Both the position numbers and the translations under genes were made by a program. The notes beneath the pieces are model-generated. The model made no database searches and was not told where the DNA came from. It worked only from the letters and a program-made list of their open reading frames with translations. Shown here piece after piece: positions 1 through 9,703 of a stretch of DNA of 64,000 bases (position 1 is its first letter; the number at the start of each line of letters is the position of its first letter). Where the stretch lies: NCBI GenBank assembly GCA_024403415.1, contig JAKSRY010000003.1:1-64000 (forward strand), given 5' to 3'. The stretch comes from Lachnospiraceae bacterium (GTDB taxonomy: Bacteria; Bacillota; Clostridia; Lachnospirales; Lachnospiraceae).

Positions 1-758
1 TCCTCATCATGGTGATGATGGTGTTCATGCTCGTCCTCATCATGGTGATGATGGTCATGGTCATGACATCCACAGGTGCAGTCCGGACCGTGATCATGAT
101 GATGATGCTCATGGTCGTGACTGTCCATTTTAAGTTCTTCCATAAGTTCCTTTTCAAGGTCCTTTGCACCCTCAATACTTTCGAGGATATCTACCCCATC
201 AAGGTCATCCCATGGTGTAGTTACAATAGTTGCTTTAGCATTATGTTCTCTGATCATCGCAATTGCCTGATCAAGTTTTTCCTTGCCGACAGTCTGGGTT
301 CTGCTTAAGATAATAGTTCCTGCATGCTCAATCTGATTAACAAAGAATTCACCAAAATTCTTGATATACATTTTTGCTTTTGAGGCATCAACCACTGCCA
401 CTGCCGAATTAAGAATAACCTCATGCTCATCTATAGCTTCCTTAACTGCTTTCATAACATCCGAAAGCTTACCGACTCCAGAAGGCTCGATAAGAATTCT
501 GTCAGGATGATATGTATCAAGTACTTCCTTAAGTGAGGTTCCGAAATCTCCTACAAGCGAACAGCAGATACATCCGGAATTCATCTCCTTAATTTCAATG
601 CCTGCTTCCTCAAGAAAGCCTCCATCTATACCAATCTGTCCAAATTCATTTTCAATAAGAACAACCTGTTCATTGTTGATAGCTTCCTTTAAAAGTTTCT
701 TAATAAGTGTGGTCTTTCCAGCTCCGAGAAAGCCGGAAAAAATATCTATTTTTGTCAT
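1..758 (-). CDS. CobW/P47K-family metallochaperone GTPase (3' end cut by window edge)
   Basis: G3E-family GTPase of the CobW/CobW-like zinc-chaperone group, which delivers metal to client proteins in the cytosol. Reading from the ATG at 758, the protein starts MTKIDIFSGFLGAGKTT, with the P-loop at residues 12-17. The diagnostic metal-binding CxCC motif (CICC) is at residues 63-66. The last ~40 visible residues are a His/Asp/Glu-rich stretch with several HDH and HHHH runs plus a CTCGC cluster, typical of the metal-binding tail or linker in this family. An AAGGAAA lies 7 bases upstream of the start. The frame is still open at base 1, so the C-terminal domain is outside the window. The metal (zinc, cobalt or nickel) cannot be read from this sequence. 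Confidence 0.9.
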   Translation of the reverse strand, partial: MTKIDIFSGFLGAGKTTLIKKLLKEAINNEQVVLIENEFGQIGIDGGFLEEAGIEIKEMNSGCICCSLVGDFGTSLKEVLDTYHPDRILIEPSGVGKLSDVMKAVKEAIDEHEVILNSAVAVVDASKAKMYIKNFGEFFVNQIEHAGTIILSRTQTVGKEKLDQAIAMIREHNAKATIVTTPWDDLDGVDILESIEGAKDLEKELMEELKMDSHDHEHHHHDHGPDCTCGCHDHDHHHHDEDEHEHHHHHDE

Positions 759-871
759 ATCCACATTTCCTTTCTTAAATACCTAACGTGTGATAAATAT
801 TAGTAAAAACAATCTCTGCTGCAAATAACAGCAATATATTATAACACAAAAACATGTCCTTTAATAGTAAG

Positions 872-1759
872 CTACCTGGAGATTACAATCTTTCCATCCT
901 CTACCGTCACCTTCACTTTATTTGATTCTATACCGGCCATTTCAAGCATTTCCTGGCTAAGCTGCACTCTCCTTGCCTTATCCATAACCGAATATTCCTC
1001 ATGAGCCTCTACCTTGTTTAAGTTTTCGGTCGTAAGTTCATCCAGTTTATGAAGGTATTCCTCCTTCATAATCTTTTCCGTGCTTATCTTTCCGTCCGAT
1101 ACCATAATTACCCTGGATACCTTATTTGCAAGACTTATATCATGCGTAACTATAATGATGGTAAGATTGAGATCTTTATTCAGTTTCCTGAAAAGGTCCT
1201 GTATCATATTTGAGGTCTTTGAATCAACAGCTCCCGTAGGCTCATCCGCCAACAGAATCTTCGGATTATTTGCCAATGCTACGGCAATTGCAACCCGTTG
1301 CTGTTCACCACCTGACATCTGGCTTGGAAGAGAATTTGCTTTATGATCAATTCCGGTCATCTTAAGCAGTTCAAGTGCTCTTTTTCTCTTTTCTCTGGCA
1401 TTGCCCTTTTCAAAATTCATCAATGCTTCAACGTTTTCTACTGCTGTCAGAAATGAAAAAAGATTCTGTCCTGAATTCTGCCAGACAAATCCTACAGTCT
1501 TTTTCCTGTAATCAACAAGCTGCGCCTCAGTCATAGCAAAAAGATCATTGTCATCGACATATATTCTTCCTGCGCTCGGTTTGTCAAGTCCGCCTATCAT
1601 ATTAAGCAGTGTCGATTTTCCACTTCCGCTCTTACCGATAATGGCTACAAGCTCTCCTTCTTTAATCTCAAGATCCAACCCCTGAAGTGCAAGAACCTCT
1701 ATCTCATCTGTTTTATATATTTTTACCAGACCATCACAAGTCAGAATATTTCTATCCAT
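872..1759 (-). CDS. ABC transporter ATP-binding protein with AbrB-like C-terminal extension
   Basis: ATPase of the MacB/LolD/FtsE type that powers an FtsX-like permease. Walker A GKSGSGKST, signature MSGGEQQRVAIA and Walker B ILLADEPTGAVD are all intact. I place the start at the ATG at 1759 (MDRNILTCDG), because GGAGAG precedes it at good spacing and it overlaps the upstream ATPase stop by only 8 bases. A longer in-frame reading to 1825 would lie inside the neighbouring gene. After the ATPase domain (~residues 1-230) there is an extra ~60-residue tail whose last 40 residues (MDKARRVQLSQEMLEMAGI, then VEDGKIVI) resemble a SpoVT/AbrB swapped-hairpin unit. It is the last gene of the 8591-872 efflux operon, and its partner is the other ATPase, encoded just upstream. 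Confidence 0.9.
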   Translation of the reverse strand: MDRNILTCDGLVKIYKTDEIEVLALQGLDLEIKEGELVAIIGKSGSGKSTLLNMIGGLDKPSAGRIYVDDNDLFAMTEAQLVDYRKKTVGFVWQNSGQNLFSFLTAVENVEALMNFEKGNAREKRKRALELLKMTGIDHKANSLPSQMSGGEQQRVAIAVALANNPKILLADEPTGAVDSKTSNMIQDLFRKLNKDLNLTIIIVTHDISLANKVSRVIMVSDGKISTEKIMKEEYLHKLDELTTENLNKVEAHEEYSVMDKARRVQLSQEMLEMAGIESNKVKVTVEDGKIVISR

Positions 1760-2438
1760 TTTTTGATAACTCTCCGTCTTCCATCTCATATACCACATCA
1801 CCAAGCTGCATAAGATTGGGATCATGTGTTGTCATAACGATAGTAATTCCTTCTTTTTCGATTATATCCTTAAACAATTTCATTACGGTAATACCTGAAT
1901 CTGTATCCAATGCTCCCGTCGGTTCATCTGCAAAAATAATAGACGGCTTGTGGGCAACAGCTCTTGCAATGGCAACCCTCTGTTGCTCACCGCCTGACAT
2001 CTGTGCAGGCATATGATCCATTCTTTTGCTAAGACCTACGATGCCAAGTATTTCCTTAATTCGCTTATCTTTATCTCCCTTATACTCAGCTAATTTAAGT
2101 CCAAACTCTACATTTTCGTATGCTGAAAGAATTGGTACGAGGGCAACTGACTGAAAAACAAAACCCATTTTATATCGTCTGATTTTTTCACATTCTGCCA
2201 TTGACTTGGCCGAAACGTCTTCACCCTCAAACAGATACTGACCTTCGGTTGGCATTTCCAACGCACTTAATATATTAAGTAAAGTAGTTTTGCCTGAGCC
2301 GGATCTTCCCTTAAGTATTGTTAACTTTCCACGCTCAACCTGGAGGTTAATTCCTTTAAGCACTTCGATGGTGTCCCTATTGCCAATAGGAAAACTTTTT
2401 CTTACATTCTTTGTTTCAAGTATATAATCCATAATCAT
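1752..2438 (-). CDS. ABC transporter ATP-binding protein (MacB/LolD type)
   Basis: 228-residue ATPase with Walker A GRSGSGKTT, signature MSGGEQQRVAIA and Walker B IIFADEPTGALD, followed by the H-loop MTTHD. The length equals a bare LolD/MacB nucleotide-binding domain. It is encoded 47 bases after the FtsX permease and overlaps the next ATPase gene by 8 bases, so the two probably form a heterodimer serving the single permease chain. Two Met codons lie close together at the start (MIMDY); either could be used. The exported substrate is unknown: such systems export peptides, lipoproteins or drugs, and nothing nearby identifies one. Confidence 0.92.
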   Translation of the reverse strand: MIMDYILETKNVRKSFPIGNRDTIEVLKGINLQVERGKLTILKGRSGSGKTTLLNILSALEMPTEGQYLFEGEDVSAKSMAECEKIRRYKMGFVFQSVALVPILSAYENVEFGLKLAEYKGDKDKRIKEILGIVGLSKRMDHMPAQMSGGEQQRVAIARAVAHKPSIIFADEPTGALDTDSGITVMKLFKDIIEKEGITIVMTTHDPNLMQLGDVVYEMEDGELSKNG

Positions 2439-2485
2439 TACCTTTCGGTATGCTCCATTTAATCATTTTCACAGTCGAGTGTCTT

Positions 2486-5320
2486 TTAGTCTTCTCCCAT
2501 TTTAAGAGCTTTGGCTATATTCATATTTCTTATTATCCTTCTCATAACAACGAAACATAATAAGAACGTTACGCATATAATAGCAACTATCTTTACTGCA
2601 TCTGAACCCTTTATAACCATCTCAATCGGAAGATTATGCTTCTGCGGCAAATATACAGTTGCAAGCAGTTTTGTAAACAGCACAGTGGTCAGCATTCCGA
2701 CTCCAAAGCCTGATAACACTGCAAGGAACGAGCTGAATATCTGCTCGGTCATAAGCATTTTGACTATTTCTCTCATGCTCATTCCCATAGCCCTGTATAT
2801 TCCATAAAACAGTTCTCTCTCCCTTATTGTCAGAATCCAGTAAATCAGAAATCCGACTGCACATATAAGCAGGGAAATAACAAAGCCCACAGAAAACATT
2901 CCGTTTGTTATCTGAATCATCGCAGAATCCTGCTTATTTTTTATATCCTCACTAAGATTAATTGTATCTTTTAATATCAAGCCTTTCTGATTTATCGCAT
3001 CTATAACTTTTGAAGCATCAGCCTGTGGCGGGAGTTTCATCCAGACACTGTATGGTGTCTGATGACATTTATTAACTATATTTGTATAGTTTGCCACCAC
3101 CAGAAATCTCTGTTTTTCTTCAAGGCTTCCACCTTCACTAAGTTCATAATAGGTACTCTCAAATCCCGGGAATGCATCAACCACACCACATACAACGAGT
3201 TCTGCACTGATATACGTCACTTTTTTATCAAGAGGAGTGTATCTTGAATAAGTTATTTTGTCGCCTTCTTTGAGTTCATACTTCGTTGCAAGATTTCTGC
3301 TTACGAGGCACCCTGCTGGAACCTTTGCCAGAGCATTCAGGTATTCGAACCAGTGCCTGTCATTCAGTTCTCCGGAAAGAATCGCTGTTTCACCGAACTC
3401 TTTGGTGTTGATGGCCATAAGTGTATTGCCCTTTTCGACCTTTTTATTCACAAGAATATCTGTATTTTCATCTATGATAACCCTCGTCTTAGAAACAGCA
3501 CCCAAATCTGAAAATCTCTCAAAATCCGGCTCCTTATAGCTCCAGATATAATCTGAGTCAACCTTCTTCACTGTCATCTTCCAGCGCTCTTCTATTCTTA
3601 AGTCGGCACCGTCATTATATGTAGTTCTGTTTTCGACATTTTCATTGACAGTTCTTGCAAGATTGGAATTAAAGATTCCCATAGCAATTGTCATAATCAG
3701 AAATACCAGAATAAATCCCTGCTTCTTTGCGCCTCTAATTATCTGCAGGAAAGCAATATAACTTGCCGGTTTCCATCTTTTCTTACCGATTTTATATATC
3801 AAACGGACCAGATAACCCGAAAGTCTGAGTACAAGCAGGCCACATGCCAAAATAAACAAAGAAGAATCAATAAAGATCACCGGATCAATTGCACCACCGG
3901 AGATAATGTCTGCCGCCATTACATCCTGCTGCCTGTAGTAGTTAAACAGCAGATATCCTGAAATTCCAAGCAGAATTATGTCGAGGAACACCTTTTCCCA
4001 AACCGGTTTTGAATTTGCTGTAAGCCTTAATGTTTTTCTCTCGGTAATTGTCAGTTTTGAGATAACAACTACCGGCAATGTCATAAACAGAACACTTAAC
4101 GCAAAAGCACCTAGTGCAAAAACAAGCATCATGGGAGTAGGTTTGTATATGCTTATATCTTTCATGGTAAATGACAAAAAAGCATCGGTACTTGCAGCAA
4201 GCTTACACATACCAAAGCCCGCCGGGAGTCCTATTATGCAGCCTGCAAATGCTATAAGTGAAGACTGCATTACATAGAGTTTGATAATCTTTGCTCTTTT
4301 AATGCCGCGACTCTTTAGCATTGCTATTTCTGTCGTTTCCATTTCAAGAATTCTGCTTGATATCATATACAAAAACAATAGCAGCAGGGAAACAATCGGA
4401 AGTTCAAAAGCAATCAGTATTACACTTACTGCACTTTCCTGTTCACAATAAGAATCAAGCGTTGCTGAAAAGTTACATTCTATCTTTTCATCCGCTTCCG
4501 TTATTGTTTTAAGCCTGCCACTTACTGCGTTTGCATCAGAAGCCTCTATAACAGAATAATCAATCATTACCGAATTCGTATATTCAATGGTTTTTGCCGG
4601 ACTTGATTTTATAACTGAATTGAAATCCTTTTCTGACAAAAACAGGGTGTCATAGTAATCAGAAAGCGGCTTATGATAAAAGAATTTATCCTCTGTCTTT
4701 TCTTCTATTATTCCGGTAACAATAAATTTAACAGTCTCCGAATCATCATATGCATTGGGTTTGTATTCTAATTCTTCGCCTATTACAAGGTTAAAACTGT
4801 CCATGCACTTTTGAGATATCACACATGGATATGCCCCCTTACCAATTGCCTGTTTGATTGTTTCATCCCCATTTTCATATGCTTCCTCTGCTGAGATTCC
4901 AAATACCAAATCTGAGTATTCATACATATCAGGTATATATCCCAAAAGCACCAGTCTTGTTTTTTCACCAAAGGATGTTTCTGCAGCACCACCTTTTGAT
5001 GTGATTACCTTCTGATTCTGAACTATGGGTATACTGATTTGGGATCCCCATTTATCTTTATCAGAATTCAGCATGCTGATGATATCTGCCACCTCAGTAC
5101 CATCAACTTTGACAACACTGTCATTTTTAGAAAGCACTGCCGGGTATTCTTCTTCATTGCCAATGTGCTCCACAAACATAGAACGAAGAAGCTTATTTAA
5201 ACTTCCTTCTCTGAACATCGGATAAATACACAAAAAAGCAGTCAGCAGAACAACACCGGTAAGCAGACTGAAATTCAGAAGCTTTTTGTTTTTAATTTTG
5301 TTTTTAATAAAACGAAACAT
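2486..5320 (-). CDS. FtsX-like ABC transporter permease, double-module (944 aa)
   Basis: Large membrane permease with an N-terminal membrane helix (~residues 14-34), a ~250-residue extracytoplasmic domain, a three- to four-helix FtsX block (~300-430), further helices near 450-490 and 530-550, a second extracytoplasmic domain (~560-790) and a C-terminal FtsX block (~800-930). The duplicated FtsX arrangement in one chain is the usual full-length transporter core in Gram-positives. FtsX-like phrases such as EIAMLKSRG and GIYRAMGMSMREI precede transmembrane helices. It lies between the adaptors (12 bases from the tandem adaptor) and the two ATPases in one operon, so it should be the channel of a MacAB-like tripartite exporter without an outer-membrane component. 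Confidence 0.9.
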   Translation of the reverse strand: MFRFIKNKIKNKKLLNFSLLTGVVLLTAFLCIYPMFREGSLNKLLRSMFVEHIGNEEEYPAVLSKNDSVVKVDGTEVADIISMLNSDKDKWGSQISIPIVQNQKVITSKGGAAETSFGEKTRLVLLGYIPDMYEYSDLVFGISAEEAYENGDETIKQAIGKGAYPCVISQKCMDSFNLVIGEELEYKPNAYDDSETVKFIVTGIIEEKTEDKFFYHKPLSDYYDTLFLSEKDFNSVIKSSPAKTIEYTNSVMIDYSVIEASDANAVSGRLKTITEADEKIECNFSATLDSYCEQESAVSVILIAFELPIVSLLLLFLYMISSRILEMETTEIAMLKSRGIKRAKIIKLYVMQSSLIAFAGCIIGLPAGFGMCKLAASTDAFLSFTMKDISIYKPTPMMLVFALGAFALSVLFMTLPVVVISKLTITERKTLRLTANSKPVWEKVFLDIILLGISGYLLFNYYRQQDVMAADIISGGAIDPVIFIDSSLFILACGLLVLRLSGYLVRLIYKIGKKRWKPASYIAFLQIIRGAKKQGFILVFLIMTIAMGIFNSNLARTVNENVENRTTYNDGADLRIEERWKMTVKKVDSDYIWSYKEPDFERFSDLGAVSKTRVIIDENTDILVNKKVEKGNTLMAINTKEFGETAILSGELNDRHWFEYLNALAKVPAGCLVSRNLATKYELKEGDKITYSRYTPLDKKVTYISAELVVCGVVDAFPGFESTYYELSEGGSLEEKQRFLVVANYTNIVNKCHQTPYSVWMKLPPQADASKVIDAINQKGLILKDTINLSEDIKNKQDSAMIQITNGMFSVGFVISLLICAVGFLIYWILTIRERELFYGIYRAMGMSMREIVKMLMTEQIFSSFLAVLSGFGVGMLTTVLFTKLLATVYLPQKHNLPIEMVIKGSDAVKIVAIICVTFLLCFVVMRRIIRNMNIAKALKMGED

Positions 5321-5331
5321 ATATTACTCCA

Positions 5332-7506
5332 TTATCTTCCTGCAATGATATCGCCCTCTTCGAGTCCGCTCAACACTACAACTACGGAATCATTTCCGAT
5401 TCCAAATTCTCTGCCGGTAACGATGTATTGCTTGGTAAGCATGCCCTTTTGCTTTTTCCATACAAAATAATCTGTCTTATTTGTTGTCTTGTTTTTTTCC
5501 GTGTATACCATGCTTCCATCTATGACAATCATATTATCTGACTTAAAGGTCTCGATTTTTACCTTACAGTCCTTTGCTTTATTATTCTCAAAGAATTCCT
5601 TGTCATCAAGCATCACAAGGAGCTGTCCTTCCTTCTTAACGTTTTCCACCTTTGAAATGCAGGGGCGCCCGTTATCCGAAAATGCATAACATTTATTATT
5701 CCATGCATTGCTTATAACTGTTCCGGTATAAGTTTCATCCTTTCCTTTCACACTTATATTAATCGCCGCTCCGATTGCCGGAATATTGGTAACATCCGAC
5801 CCGAAAGTAATAAGTGCAACTCCCTCAGAAACTTTGGTACAAGTTACTATAAGTGCATTCTTTTCTACTGCCTTACCCGATTTTGCGTAGTTCTTTGCAA
5901 CAATACCATCCGATTCTGCTACTACACTTATTTTTCCGGAACCGTCGTTATTTTTATTAATACGTTCCTTTTCCCTGATAAGCTGATTTTTTGAATGCTC
6001 ATATTCAAGATCAAGAACCTGCTTATTGATTAATGCTATCTGCTTTCTGTCTTCAAGAAGCTGCCTTTTATTTTCCTTTTTCTCACGTTCGAGATAATAG
6101 TCAGACTCAAATATCTGTCTTTCGATATCTGCAGTATTCTTCATATAATCAACTGTCAGGTGCTCTATTTTGTTATCATAGTCATTAATAACCGCCGAAC
6201 CACTGTTACTGTCGATTATAAGGATTGTTTCTCCTTTTTTGACCTCAACACCTGTATCTTTGAGTATACCGGTTACAAGTCCTCCGACCGGAGCAAGGAA
6301 AGCTTTATTTATAACCTGCGCGGTCTTAAAGTTTTTTGCCTCAGCTTCCTGCGTATATCCTTCTCGCTTTACTGTATATTCTTTATATGAAACCGGTGCT
6401 GCGACCTCCTGCTTATAATAAACCTGTTCACCTTCTTCAAGCCCACTTATGACCTCTACATAATGATCATCCGAAGCCCCATATTCAAAATATCTTTTTT
6501 CAAGTGTATTATCCCCGGTTGATACATAAACATACTGTCCCATTTCATCCGTTTCAACAGAATCAAGTCCGACAGTTAATATGTTCTGATTACTGCTCAG
6601 CCTAAATATTAATGGTATGGTTTCACCCGCGCTAAGTTTCCTGCCATCTGAAACTTTATATCTGACATTTGGATAATTTTCGGTAGCCTTTGCAAAAGCT
6701 ACCTCCTCCGGAGTGTAATCATAAGCTTCTATCGGTGTCTCACTGCCATCAATCATGGCCGCCTTATAGGTATAATCCTTATATACATTATTGAATAATG
6801 TCAGACTTGGTACCTCAATATAAGTATCTTCAAAATCCGCCACTATGACGACTGCTTCATTGATGTTTGCAACATTATTCTTGGAAGTATCCTTAATGTA
6901 AGTAACATATCCGGATTTTTTTGCTATAAGACTGCCCTCTGAAATCTGCTTTTGGATTTCTTCAATCTCTCTGTCATATCTGTCTATCATATAAAGATAT
7001 AATTTCTCATCATATTCATGATTCTCTTCTTCTGCCTCTATCTGAACACGCATATCTTCGTATCCGATATAATCATGCTGATTTAAGAGTTCTTCCCGTT
7101 CGAGTTTGAGAATATCCATTTTAATATCAAAGGCAGGTTTATTTACCGTATGCCTGTTTATGTAGAGCTGTTTTTCGGCCTGCTTTTCTTCAAGTTCATT
7201 TGTCAGTTTTTCTATGTCAGCAACAGCAAGCACCTGACCTTCAGTTACATACTCACCAATATCACATTTAAAATCACTGATTGCCGTAATCTTCTTAAAA
7301 TAATGACAATATTCCGTTGGCACAACATTACCGACAACAACCTGCATTTTACCAATGTTGCGTCGCTCCACCGGACGAAGCGAAAAAGATTCCTGTACCG
7401 GACTTTCAAGTTCAGGTACGGGACGCGTTGCTTCACATCCTGAAAGAATCAAGGACAGAAGTATTGTCAGCACAAGTATTATCTTTTTAGGTTTCTTTTT
7501 TGACAT
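5332..7506 (-). CDS. Tandem HlyD/RND-type adaptor lipoprotein (two modules fused)
   Basis: Extracytoplasmic adaptor (membrane-fusion protein) for the adjacent ABC exporter. The N-terminus is a lipoprotein signal with lipobox LSGC ~24 residues in. I choose the ATG at 7506 (MSKKKPKK), preceded by GGTGAT; an ATG at 7518 is also in frame. Unusually, the ~725-residue chain holds two consecutive adaptor modules, each with a biotinyl-lipoyl-like half, a coiled-coil hairpin, the second lipoyl half and a beta-barrel region ending in GLEEGE/GLEEGD. The first is at ~35-380 and the second at ~390-725, where the coiled coil is rich in Glu/Lys/Arg. A normal adaptor is 350-450 residues. It starts 15 bases after the stop of the single adaptor upstream. 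Confidence 0.85.
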   Translation of the reverse strand: MSKKKPKKIILVLTILLSLILSGCEATRPVPELESPVQESFSLRPVERRNIGKMQVVVGNVVPTEYCHYFKKITAISDFKCDIGEYVTEGQVLAVADIEKLTNELEEKQAEKQLYINRHTVNKPAFDIKMDILKLEREELLNQHDYIGYEDMRVQIEAEEENHEYDEKLYLYMIDRYDREIEEIQKQISEGSLIAKKSGYVTYIKDTSKNNVANINEAVVIVADFEDTYIEVPSLTLFNNVYKDYTYKAAMIDGSETPIEAYDYTPEEVAFAKATENYPNVRYKVSDGRKLSAGETIPLIFRLSSNQNILTVGLDSVETDEMGQYVYVSTGDNTLEKRYFEYGASDDHYVEVISGLEEGEQVYYKQEVAAPVSYKEYTVKREGYTQEAEAKNFKTAQVINKAFLAPVGGLVTGILKDTGVEVKKGETILIIDSNSGSAVINDYDNKIEHLTVDYMKNTADIERQIFESDYYLEREKKENKRQLLEDRKQIALINKQVLDLEYEHSKNQLIREKERINKNNDGSGKISVVAESDGIVAKNYAKSGKAVEKNALIVTCTKVSEGVALITFGSDVTNIPAIGAAINISVKGKDETYTGTVISNAWNNKCYAFSDNGRPCISKVENVKKEGQLLVMLDDKEFFENNKAKDCKVKIETFKSDNMIVIDGSMVYTEKNKTTNKTDYFVWKKQKGMLTKQYIVTGREFGIGNDSVVVVLSGLEEGDIIAGR

Positions 7507-7520
7507 GTCTATCACCATTT

Positions 7521-8591
7521 TTATCGAATTGCTAACTTTTCATTACCCTCAAGGCCTTCTTTAACAATAATCCTGTTATCTACTCTTTCACCTATTGTTA
7601 CTTTCTTTGGTAAAAGAAATCCATCTTCGGTAACCAGAAAGACATATGCACTTCCGTCTTCCTTTTGATACACCGCCTTTTTATCCACACTTATAACATC
7701 TTTCCATATTCCTTTTGAGATTTCCAATTCAAGAACATGTGCCTCTGTCGGATCAATAATCACATCCTTTGGCTCAAAGATAATAAATCTTCCACCATCA
7801 TCATTAGGCTTGACATTAGTGACAATCATGTCATATTTTTGACCATCATCCTCTGCTGTATATATTTGTCCTATCTGAAAATCAAAATCATCATCAGTCG
7901 ATACCGAATATCCGTTTTGTCCGCTTGCCTCAGCAAGAAGTCGAATTCCCGGCTCTATATTTCCGGCCACCAGATATTTACTTATGAATGTTATGACACC
8001 ATCCTCTAATGCCACGATTCGACAGCTTGCAAGTCTGGCATATTCTTCTTCCAGATAAGTTTTTGCTATAGCAAGATCATCCTTTAGTTTTCCGATTTCC
8101 ACCTCATAATTAGCCTTCTTATTTGCTTCGGACTCCTGCTTCTGTTCATATATCTTATCTATATCCTTTTGGCGCATACCGGTATATACCTTATCCTGAG
8201 TGTCAACCTTGGCCAGTTTTTCATAATGTTCAAGCAGAAGCTCGGCCTGCTTAAGATCGGCTTCGTATTTAATGATGTTTCTTCGTATCTCATCTGACTT
8301 GAAGGAAACAAGGACCTGCCCCTTACTGACATGATCTCCAACGCTGACATTTATCTCTTCTATTTCCACGTCAGAGATATCTATTGAATAATATATCTGC
8401 TCTACCTGGAGAGGCCTTAAATTAAACTTTAATACAGGTTCGATATCACCTTTTGTAACCTCCGCCAGAGAATATTCGTTTTTTTGATATGCATCTTTTG
8501 GAATTGGTAATAATTCTGCAGTTTCACCAACTTTAGAACATCCTGTGAGAGTCAAAAGAAATATACATACCATTACTATATATTTTTTCAT
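7521..8591 (-). CDS. HlyD/RND-type periplasmic-adaptor-like lipoprotein
   Basis: First gene of the efflux operon. 356 residues with a lipoprotein signal (LTLTGC) and the normal single adaptor layout: a lipoyl-like half (NVSVGDHVSKGQVLVSF), a Glu/Lys-rich coiled-coil hairpin (~100-185), the second lipoyl half (ALEDGVITFIS), and a beta-barrel plus membrane-proximal part ending GLEGNEKLAIR. Adaptors of this kind dock on FtsX-type permeases in Gram-positive exporters. Together with the downstream fused adaptor the operon supplies three adaptor modules, enough to ask whether they form a mixed ring. A dispersed palindromic repeat (8610-8643) lies immediately upstream. Confidence 0.87.
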   Translation of the reverse strand: MKKYIVMVCIFLLTLTGCSKVGETAELLPIPKDAYQKNEYSLAEVTKGDIEPVLKFNLRPLQVEQIYYSIDISDVEIEEINVSVGDHVSKGQVLVSFKSDEIRRNIIKYEADLKQAELLLEHYEKLAKVDTQDKVYTGMRQKDIDKIYEQKQESEANKKANYEVEIGKLKDDLAIAKTYLEEEYARLASCRIVALEDGVITFISKYLVAGNIEPGIRLLAEASGQNGYSVSTDDDFDFQIGQIYTAEDDGQKYDMIVTNVKPNDDGGRFIIFEPKDVIIDPTEAHVLELEISKGIWKDVISVDKKAVYQKEDGSAYVFLVTEDGFLLPKKVTIGERVDNRIIVKEGLEGNEKLAIR

Positions 8592-8609
8592 TTACACTAC
8601 TTCCTCTTT

Positions 8610-8643
8610 GGGGACGCTTCTTTTGTCACATGGAGCACCCTTC
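8610..8643 (+). repeat. Dispersed GGGAC...GTCCC-type repeat, copy A
   Basis: Copy of a ~35-bp intergenic repeat that begins GGGGACGCTTCTTTTGTCAC. Related copies are at 12057-12091 (inverted), 21541-21575 and 25096-25130. The right half is diverged here (TGGAGCACCC instead of AGGAGTGTCCC). All copies lie between genes. The same kind of sequence is widespread in clostridial and other genomes as a non-coding dispersed repeat. Confidence 0.7.
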
Positions 8644-8800
8644 TGCTTCATCTTTGAATTTGCTTTTCGTCACCGAAAATGGCATTTCGTCATAAGCACA
8701 TATATTTTATCATCCTTTTAAGCTATAATAAAAGAAAATATCAAGGATATTGCCTATATTTCAATAAAACACTGCACTTAGCAGTAAAAAGGAGGTCTAT

Positions 8801-9697
8801 ATGAATAAAAAAAGAATGTTAGCAACACTTCTGGCTCTCATCATTGGCATAATTGCTATCATGCCTGCCAATGCATTAAGTGCTGAGAAGCAACCGGCAG
8901 TAACTGATTATGAGGCTGTATTCAACAGCGATTTCTATGCGAATATGTACCCCGATGTCAAAGCTGCATATGGTACTGATTACGCAAAGCTCTTATATCA
9001 TTTCATCACATGTGGAATGAGCGAAGGCCGTCAGGGAAATGAAGATTTCAATGTATATGTTTATATGGAACGTTATCCTGACCTTAAGAAGAAATATAAG
9101 AATGACCTTAAATCATACTATGTTCACTATATGCTTTCAGGCAAAAAGGAAGGTCGTTCAGGAAGGTTAGACGGAAAAGCTCCTTCCAATAAAGCAACAA
9201 CTCCGGTCCCGACCAGTCCATCAAAACTTGCTGGCGGTAAAAATATGGATTTCACCAAGATTGCTGCATATGATTTTTCAAATAAAATGTTCTCTGGTGC
9301 TGAATTTGCAAACTATGATCTCACAATGGTTAACTGTTTTACAACCTGGTGCGGATATTGTGTAAGAGAAATGCCCGGAATTCAGCAGTTATATGCTTCA
9401 CTTCCTTCAAATGTAAACATTGTAGCTATCTGTTTTGATGCTTCTGACAATCCTCAGGGATTGAACAAGATAGTAAATAACAACGGACTTACCTTTACAG
9501 TATTAAGAGGTAACAGTTATCAGAATATTCCGTTTAATGTATCTACACTCGTCAGCGGTTGGCCAACAACCTTCTTCGTTAATTCAAAAGGTCAGATTGT
9601 AGATTCCATGGTTGGCGCACCACGAAATCCTGTTGCAGGATATAAAAGTGCAATGAATAATTGTCTGAAAGCCATGGGCAAGAAAACCATAAAATAA
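8801..9697 (+). CDS. Secreted TlpA/thioredoxin-like protein with N-terminal surface repeats
   Basis: 298 residues. A signal peptide (~1-27, cleavage after ANALSA) is followed by two copies of a ~45-residue repeat seen in clostridial secreted proteins (FNSDFYANMYPDVKAAYG... and FNVYVYMERYPDLKKKYKN..., each closing HFITCGMSEGRQG / HYMLSGKKEGRSG), a Pro/Thr/Ser linker, then a thioredoxin fold of the TlpA/AhpC-TSA class (~150-298). The redox pair is TWCGYC, and the cis-Pro region is GWPTTFFVN. It likely acts outside the membrane on protein thiols, with the repeats providing cell-surface retention; that role for the repeats is inferred. It is a single gene with its own terminator; AAGGAGG precedes the ATG at ideal spacing. 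Confidence 0.88.
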   Translation: MNKKRMLATLLALIIGIIAIMPANALSAEKQPAVTDYEAVFNSDFYANMYPDVKAAYGTDYAKLLYHFITCGMSEGRQGNEDFNVYVYMERYPDLKKKYKNDLKSYYVHYMLSGKKEGRSGRLDGKAPSNKATTPVPTSPSKLAGGKNMDFTKIAAYDFSNKMFSGAEFANYDLTMVNCFTTWCGYCVREMPGIQQLYASLPSNVNIVAICFDASDNPQGLNKIVNNNGLTFTVLRGNSYQNIPFNVSTLVSGWPTTFFVNSKGQIVDSMVGAPRNPVAGYKSAMNNCLKAMGKKTIK

Positions 9698-9703
9698 AAA
9701 AAC

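Noticed and set aside
9..308. Met/Val-rich plus-strand reading frame
   Set aside because: It is antisense to the His-rich tail of the CobW-type gene; the composition is explained by that repeat.
1752..1825. Longer N-terminus for the second ABC ATPase
   Set aside because: This extension lies inside the upstream ATPase gene, and a better-placed ribosome site precedes 1759.
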